Of a stretch of DNA of 64,000 nucleotides, positions 62,144 through 64,000 are shown piece by piece. The number at the start of each line of letters is the position of its first letter. The stretch's first letter is position 1. The notes beneath the pieces are model-generated. The model was not told where the DNA came from, searched no databases, and saw only the letters and a program-made list of their open reading frames with translations. The DNA lies in NCBI GenBank assembly GCA_013178185.1, contig JABLXC010000003.1, positions 109,533 to 173,532 on the forward strand, given 5' to 3'. The position numbers and the translations under genes are program-made. The DNA comes from Anaerolineae bacterium. GTDB lineage: Bacteria > Chloroflexota > Anaerolineae > Anaerolineales > Anaerolineaceae.

Positions 62144-62331
62144 TTTAAGCACTGGAAAACTTATTCTTCCGACCATTGAAAATTAGGGTCCATTAGTATT
62201 TTAGAAATTACATCCACAGAATTCATATCAATGGATCAGGAAAAAGAAAAACATATAGCCGCGGATTTTCTGTTATATTCTATTACCATGTAAACCTACG
62301 CATGACTCACATTCTCCATCGGGCGGTGTAA

Positions 62332-63834
62332 ATGAAGTTAGATAATATTACGTTACTGGACCGACTGCTTGCTCAAGGGAAGATTGCTCTGCAACCCTCC
62401 ATATTTTTGAAACAGTCTCCTTCGCCGTTACCCGAAAACTGGGATTTTGAACGTGTTGAGGGCATGATGCTTGGTCTGGCAATTGGCGATGCGCTTGGTT
62501 ACCCTACTGAGGCGGAGTTACCGGTAACCAGGCAGCGATTACATGGCGAGATACGCGATTATTTGCCCAACCAATATGCTGGTGGCTATCCGAGAGGGGT
62601 CCCGTCGGACGACACCCAGATGGCCTTCTGGACGCTCGAACAGCTCCTGGAAGATGGCGCGCTCAAGCCAGGTTGTCTAGCGTATAAGTTTGCTCAATAC
62701 CCAATCTTTGGAATGGGCAGTACTATCAGGGACTTTCTACGCAGCTATAAAGATCAGGGGCGTACCTGGGAAGAATCCGGTCAGTCCTCTGCTGGCAACG
62801 GTGCGTTGATGCGCATCGCGCCGGTATTGATTCCACATCTGCGACGGCCATCACCAGCGCTTTGGGCAGATGCGGCGCTGGCCAGCATGATTACACACAA
62901 TGACCGAGACTCAAATGCCTGCTGTATTGCTTTTATTCAGATTCTTTGGGAATGTTTGCGTTTGAATGAGTTGCCTGAGCCTACCTGGTGGGTGGATGCG
63001 TTTGTCGCAGCGGCTGGAGAGTTGGAAGGAAACACCTTATACTCGTCGCGCATTCCAGAGCTGCCATACCAGGGTCCGTTATGGCAGTTTGTGGATCGCG
63101 AAGTTCGTCAGGCTCTTAAGCAGAATCTCTCAACTTTAGAGGCATGCCAGCGATGGCATTCCGGCGCATACTTATTAGAAACCATGCCCTGTGTTCTGTA
63201 TATCCTGGCCAGGCATGGCGATAACCCAGAAGAAGCCATCATCCGGGCTGTTAATGATACGAAAGACAATGATACCATTGCCGCCATCGTTGGCGCAGCG
63301 GTCGGAGCACTTCACGGGAGAACGGGTCTGCCGGCGCGTTGGATCAGCGGTTTGTTGGGTCGAACCAGGGAAGATGACGATTGGCGTATTTTTGAGTTGA
63401 TCGAATCTGCAAAGCAAACCTTCTGGCGGTCGGATCCTCCGCTCACCCCGGAAAATATCCAGGCTGTGTTGAAATTCCTGCCTCATTTCGAACAGCCAGA
63501 TTTTTCTCCTGGAGTGTGGGTCACTAAGAGAGGAAGTTTGCCATATTTTGACTACACCTCCGAAGTGCTTGATTTCATAAAATCGCTTGCCGGGAATGGC
63601 TTCATCCAGCCTTTTGATTGGATGAATTGGCAGGAAGGGAAGCAACTGGTAAATGACTCAGCGCTGCTGAAAAATGTAAATTTGCAAACACTCCGTAAAC
63701 TGTTGGCTGCTCATGTGCGCGCTGACCGCTTTTCAGAAGGCCACCTGGCTGCCATGTTTGAATCGGGACATATTACGATGATCCTGAAGCGGATGGCTGA
63801 AATTTTTTATCCCAAAGTGAACATGAGTGGTTGA
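62332..63834 (+). CDS. ADP-ribosylglycohydrolase fused to a DUF6508-like domain
   Basis: 500 residues. The DraG/ARH-type domain (about 38-355) removes ADP-ribose from proteins or other targets. Two metal-binding segments are complete: GDALGYPTEAE..VPSDDTQMAFW and NDTKDNDTIAAIVGAAVGALHG, the latter with the late Asp pair. The C-terminal about 130 residues (from about 370, with PHFEQPDFSPGVW and FIQPFDWMNWQ) resemble DUF6508, a domain of unknown function. The fusion suggests a specific target. No DraT-like transferase or toxin gene is nearby. The start codon lacks a clear ribosome site. Confidence 0.8.
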   Translation: MKLDNITLLDRLLAQGKIALQPSIFLKQSPSPLPENWDFERVEGMMLGLAIGDALGYPTEAELPVTRQRLHGEIRDYLPNQYAGGYPRGVPSDDTQMAFWTLEQLLEDGALKPGCLAYKFAQYPIFGMGSTIRDFLRSYKDQGRTWEESGQSSAGNGALMRIAPVLIPHLRRPSPALWADAALASMITHNDRDSNACCIAFIQILWECLRLNELPEPTWWVDAFVAAAGELEGNTLYSSRIPELPYQGPLWQFVDREVRQALKQNLSTLEACQRWHSGAYLLETMPCVLYILARHGDNPEEAIIRAVNDTKDNDTIAAIVGAAVGALHGRTGLPARWISGLLGRTREDDDWRIFELIESAKQTFWRSDPPLTPENIQAVLKFLPHFEQPDFSPGVWVTKRGSLPYFDYTSEVLDFIKSLAGNGFIQPFDWMNWQEGKQLVNDSALLKNVNLQTLRKLLAAHVRADRFSEGHLAAMFESGHITMILKRMAEIFYPKVNMSG

Positions 63835-63869
63835 TTGATGAATTCGGCTGTTTCAAATTTTTTGTCGCG

Positions 63870-64000
63870 ATTCTGTTAGCCCAAAGTTAAAATGTCACCC
63901 AAACTGCCAAAGTTAGAATGTCCCCTTTCAGGGAGCAGCTTTAGTAGGGTTACGAGTAGATATGGGTGAACGCCAGGGATGGTTGGGTGCAGGCTTATGG
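63870..64000. mobile_element. Probable end of an insertion sequence at the right edge
   Basis: CCAAAGTTAAAATGTCACC (63881-63899) and CCAAAGTTAGAATGTCCCC (63907-63925) are tandem copies, 17 of 19 identical with a 26-bp period. Such multiple repeats with the core AAAGTTARAATGTC resemble the terminal transposase-binding repeats of IS21-like elements. The transposase would lie beyond the window. An open frame from ATG 63962 runs off the edge after 13 codons, too little to identify. Confidence 0.5.

Noticed and set aside
62144..62331. Gap before the ADP-ribosylglycohydrolase as a regulatory region
   Set aside because: AT-rich with a TATATT-like box near 62273, but no -35, dyad or ribosome site strong enough to report.
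1..64000. CRISPR array, prophage or integrated plasmid
   Set aside because: No regularly spaced repeats, integrase, phage structural or replication genes were seen. Apart from the right edge the window is ordinary chromosomal backbone.

Overview
The window looks like a chromosomal segment of a free-living, probably anaerobic or facultative bacterium of the Chloroflexota, most likely class Anaerolineae. That placement is inference from gene content and the general look of the proteins (a sigma-A with a long insert, a FeoB split into two proteins, paired MerR and von Willebrand A genes, a T-box before pheST). No rRNA or marker gene settles it. Nearly all genes read on the + strand. The exceptions are a VWA/MerR pair, an SLC13/MFS pair and pheST.

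Layout. 1-4698: the end of dnaG, then rpoD and a membrane-bound receiver-HAMP-cyclase. 4879-6712: an amidinotransferase-fold hydrolase paired with a DUF169 protein. 6838-21378: one transcription unit, promoter to terminator, with all 14 complex I genes nuoA-N in canonical order. 21531-25370: a hydantoin-type operon (racemase, M20 amidohydrolase, hydantoinase) behind a consensus promoter with a GntR/FadR-like operator at its start. 25499-27487: three small genes (DinB/ClbS-like, MOSC, zinc-ribbon membrane protein). 27591-29501 (minus): VWA protein and its MerR-type regulator. 29618-33710: a ferrous-iron locus with a perfect sigma-70 promoter overlapped by a 34-bp dyad, a membrane-anchored DtxR-FeoA protein, FeoB split into GTPase and permease, and a soluble DtxR-FeoA regulator.

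33805-46713 is the most striking region. One operon, ilvD-ilvB-ilvN-ilvC-leuA-(71-aa ORF)-leuC-leuD-cimA-leuB-ilvE, carries essentially the whole route from pyruvate to Ile, Leu and Val, using citramalate synthase in place of threonine deaminase. It is preceded by an apparently complete ribosome-mediated attenuator that is easy to miss: a promoter, a 36-codon leader peptide in which half the residues are Ile, Leu or Val, mutually exclusive antiterminator and terminator helices, and a U-run 16 nt before ilvD.

46809-50386: tRNA-Val(CAC), a DUF2892 protein, a thioredoxin-DUF2892 fusion, and on the minus strand an SLC13-type permease plus an MFS gene that seems to have lost TM2-TM7. 50581-56746: aspS, a lysine 2,3-aminomutase, an aldo/keto reductase and a GT-C-type membrane protein. 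56801-60852 (minus): pheT, pheS and a T-box leader. 60941-62143: a TIM-barrel protein broken by an in-frame stop. 62332-63834: an ADP-ribosylglycohydrolase fused to a DUF6508-like domain. The right edge shows a tandem 19-bp repeat that resembles an insertion-sequence end.

The genes are mostly core metabolism. The regulatory layer is the interesting part: three RNA- or peptide-based or metal-responsive control regions (T-box, leader-peptide attenuator, DtxR-type operator) can be read directly from the DNA.
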